Origin: JBFHIJ01 sp041596515 | GTDB lineage: Bacteria; Bacteroidota; Ignavibacteria; Kapaibacteriales; UBA2268 | DNA: 64,000 bases | Assembly (NCBI GenBank): GCA_041596515.1 | Contig: JBFHIJ010000012.1 | Span: 21,985-85,984 of the forward strand | Direction of reading: 5' to 3' | The notes under the pieces: generated by a model | The model's database searches: none | Seen by the model: only the letters and a program-made list of their open reading frames with translations | Told to the model about the DNA's origin: nothing | Shown here: one piece after another, positions 63,903 through 64,000 of the stretch | Layout of the letters: each line of letters opens with the position of its first letter | How positions within the stretch are numbered: the first letter of the stretch is position 1 | Made by a program: the position numbers and the translations under genes

Positions 63903-64000
63903 ATGAAACTCTTCAATTTTATTATCACTCTCACTATTTTACATTTTACTTTTAGTAACTTCCTTTCTGCTGATAGCAAATATGTTATGAATTCTGGAGC
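63903..64000 (+). CDS. Start of a secreted protein (3' end outside window)
   Basis: An ATG at 63903 opens a frame that continues to the window edge. The first 22 residues form a signal peptide (MKLFNFIITLTILHF, then a likely cleavage after FLSA), followed by DSKYVMNSG. Too little is present to assign a family. It is divergent from the ECF sigma gene with 264 bases between them. Confidence 0.65.
   Translation, partial: MKLFNFIITLTILHFTFSNFLSADSKYVMNSG

Noticed and set aside
1..64000. Search for tRNA, rRNA, CRISPR arrays, intact transposases or phage genes
   Set aside because: No cloverleaf-like GC-rich segment, no regularly spaced direct repeats and no transposase or phage structural motif was recognised by eye; a dedicated tool could still find a tRNA I missed.

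Overview
This window is an AT-rich bacterial chromosome segment, densely coded on both strands. The gene families point to the Bacteroidota/Chlorobi side of the FCB group, perhaps an Ignavibacteria- or Kapabacteria-like lineage. Supporting evidence: a gingipain-type C25 protease and other proteins with type IX secretion (T9SS) C-terminal sorting domains; a DUF3078 outer-membrane-type protein; a methyltransferase of the PG_1098 type; signal peptides ending in AQ; several PAS-rich histidine kinases; and the gene order ileS, TraR/DksA-like, lspA, rluD. No rRNA, tRNA, CRISPR array, prophage or intact insertion sequence was recognised. The phylum assignment is an inference from gene content.

Region 1 (1-13.1 kb) is about signalling. 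A truncated histidine kinase, an Rcp1-like response regulator and a receiver-PAS-kinase hybrid form a tight three-gene cluster. Two paralogous secreted TPR proteins follow, each ending just after a single C-terminal membrane helix. Next comes a two-gene M16 protease operon (one catalytic, one non-catalytic subunit) and a further PAS kinase. The intergenic region before that kinase holds a compact cluster of three DnaA-box-like sequences, a candidate replication origin or DnaA-controlled promoter.

Region 2 (13-22 kb) is housekeeping and membrane: an MGMT-like protein, a CoA-pyrophosphatase-type Nudix enzyme, a FetAB-type ABC exporter, an ATP-grasp protein, a THUMP-like methyltransferase, a DUF3078 protein, a voltage-gated potassium-type channel, an MscS channel and a YceI protein. 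Region 3 (22-39 kb) has a giant C25 T9SS protease, a Cys/Met-metabolism PLP enzyme, a secreted beta-propeller-like protein, a VWA adhesin-like T9SS cargo, a class I fructose-bisphosphate aldolase, an LPG-synthase/flippase-like membrane protein and a Cache-PAS histidine kinase.

Region 4 (39-48 kb) is the conserved rluD-lspA-traR/dksA-ileS cluster. The IleRS is of the eukaryote-like type with a GxHH signature, and the TraR/DksA-like protein lacks its second CxxC. Between the last two lies a small ORF encoding a 35-residue peptide with a regular 4-3 hydrophobic pattern, followed by a terminator. A surface-lipoprotein 5'-nucleotidase comes next, then a decayed RHS-repeat fragment in non-coding DNA and an agmatinase-family gene.

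Region 5 (48-64 kb) has a polar amino-acid ABC transporter with fused binding protein and permease, a secreted LRR protein, polyphosphate kinase, an RpoZ-like omega subunit, a MerR-type regulator, a secreted WD40 protein paired with an OmpA-like protein, SecA, and an ECF sigma factor directly followed by a membrane-anchored protein in the anti-sigma position. That last protein unexpectedly ends in a T9SS-like sorting domain and is the most unusual arrangement seen here.
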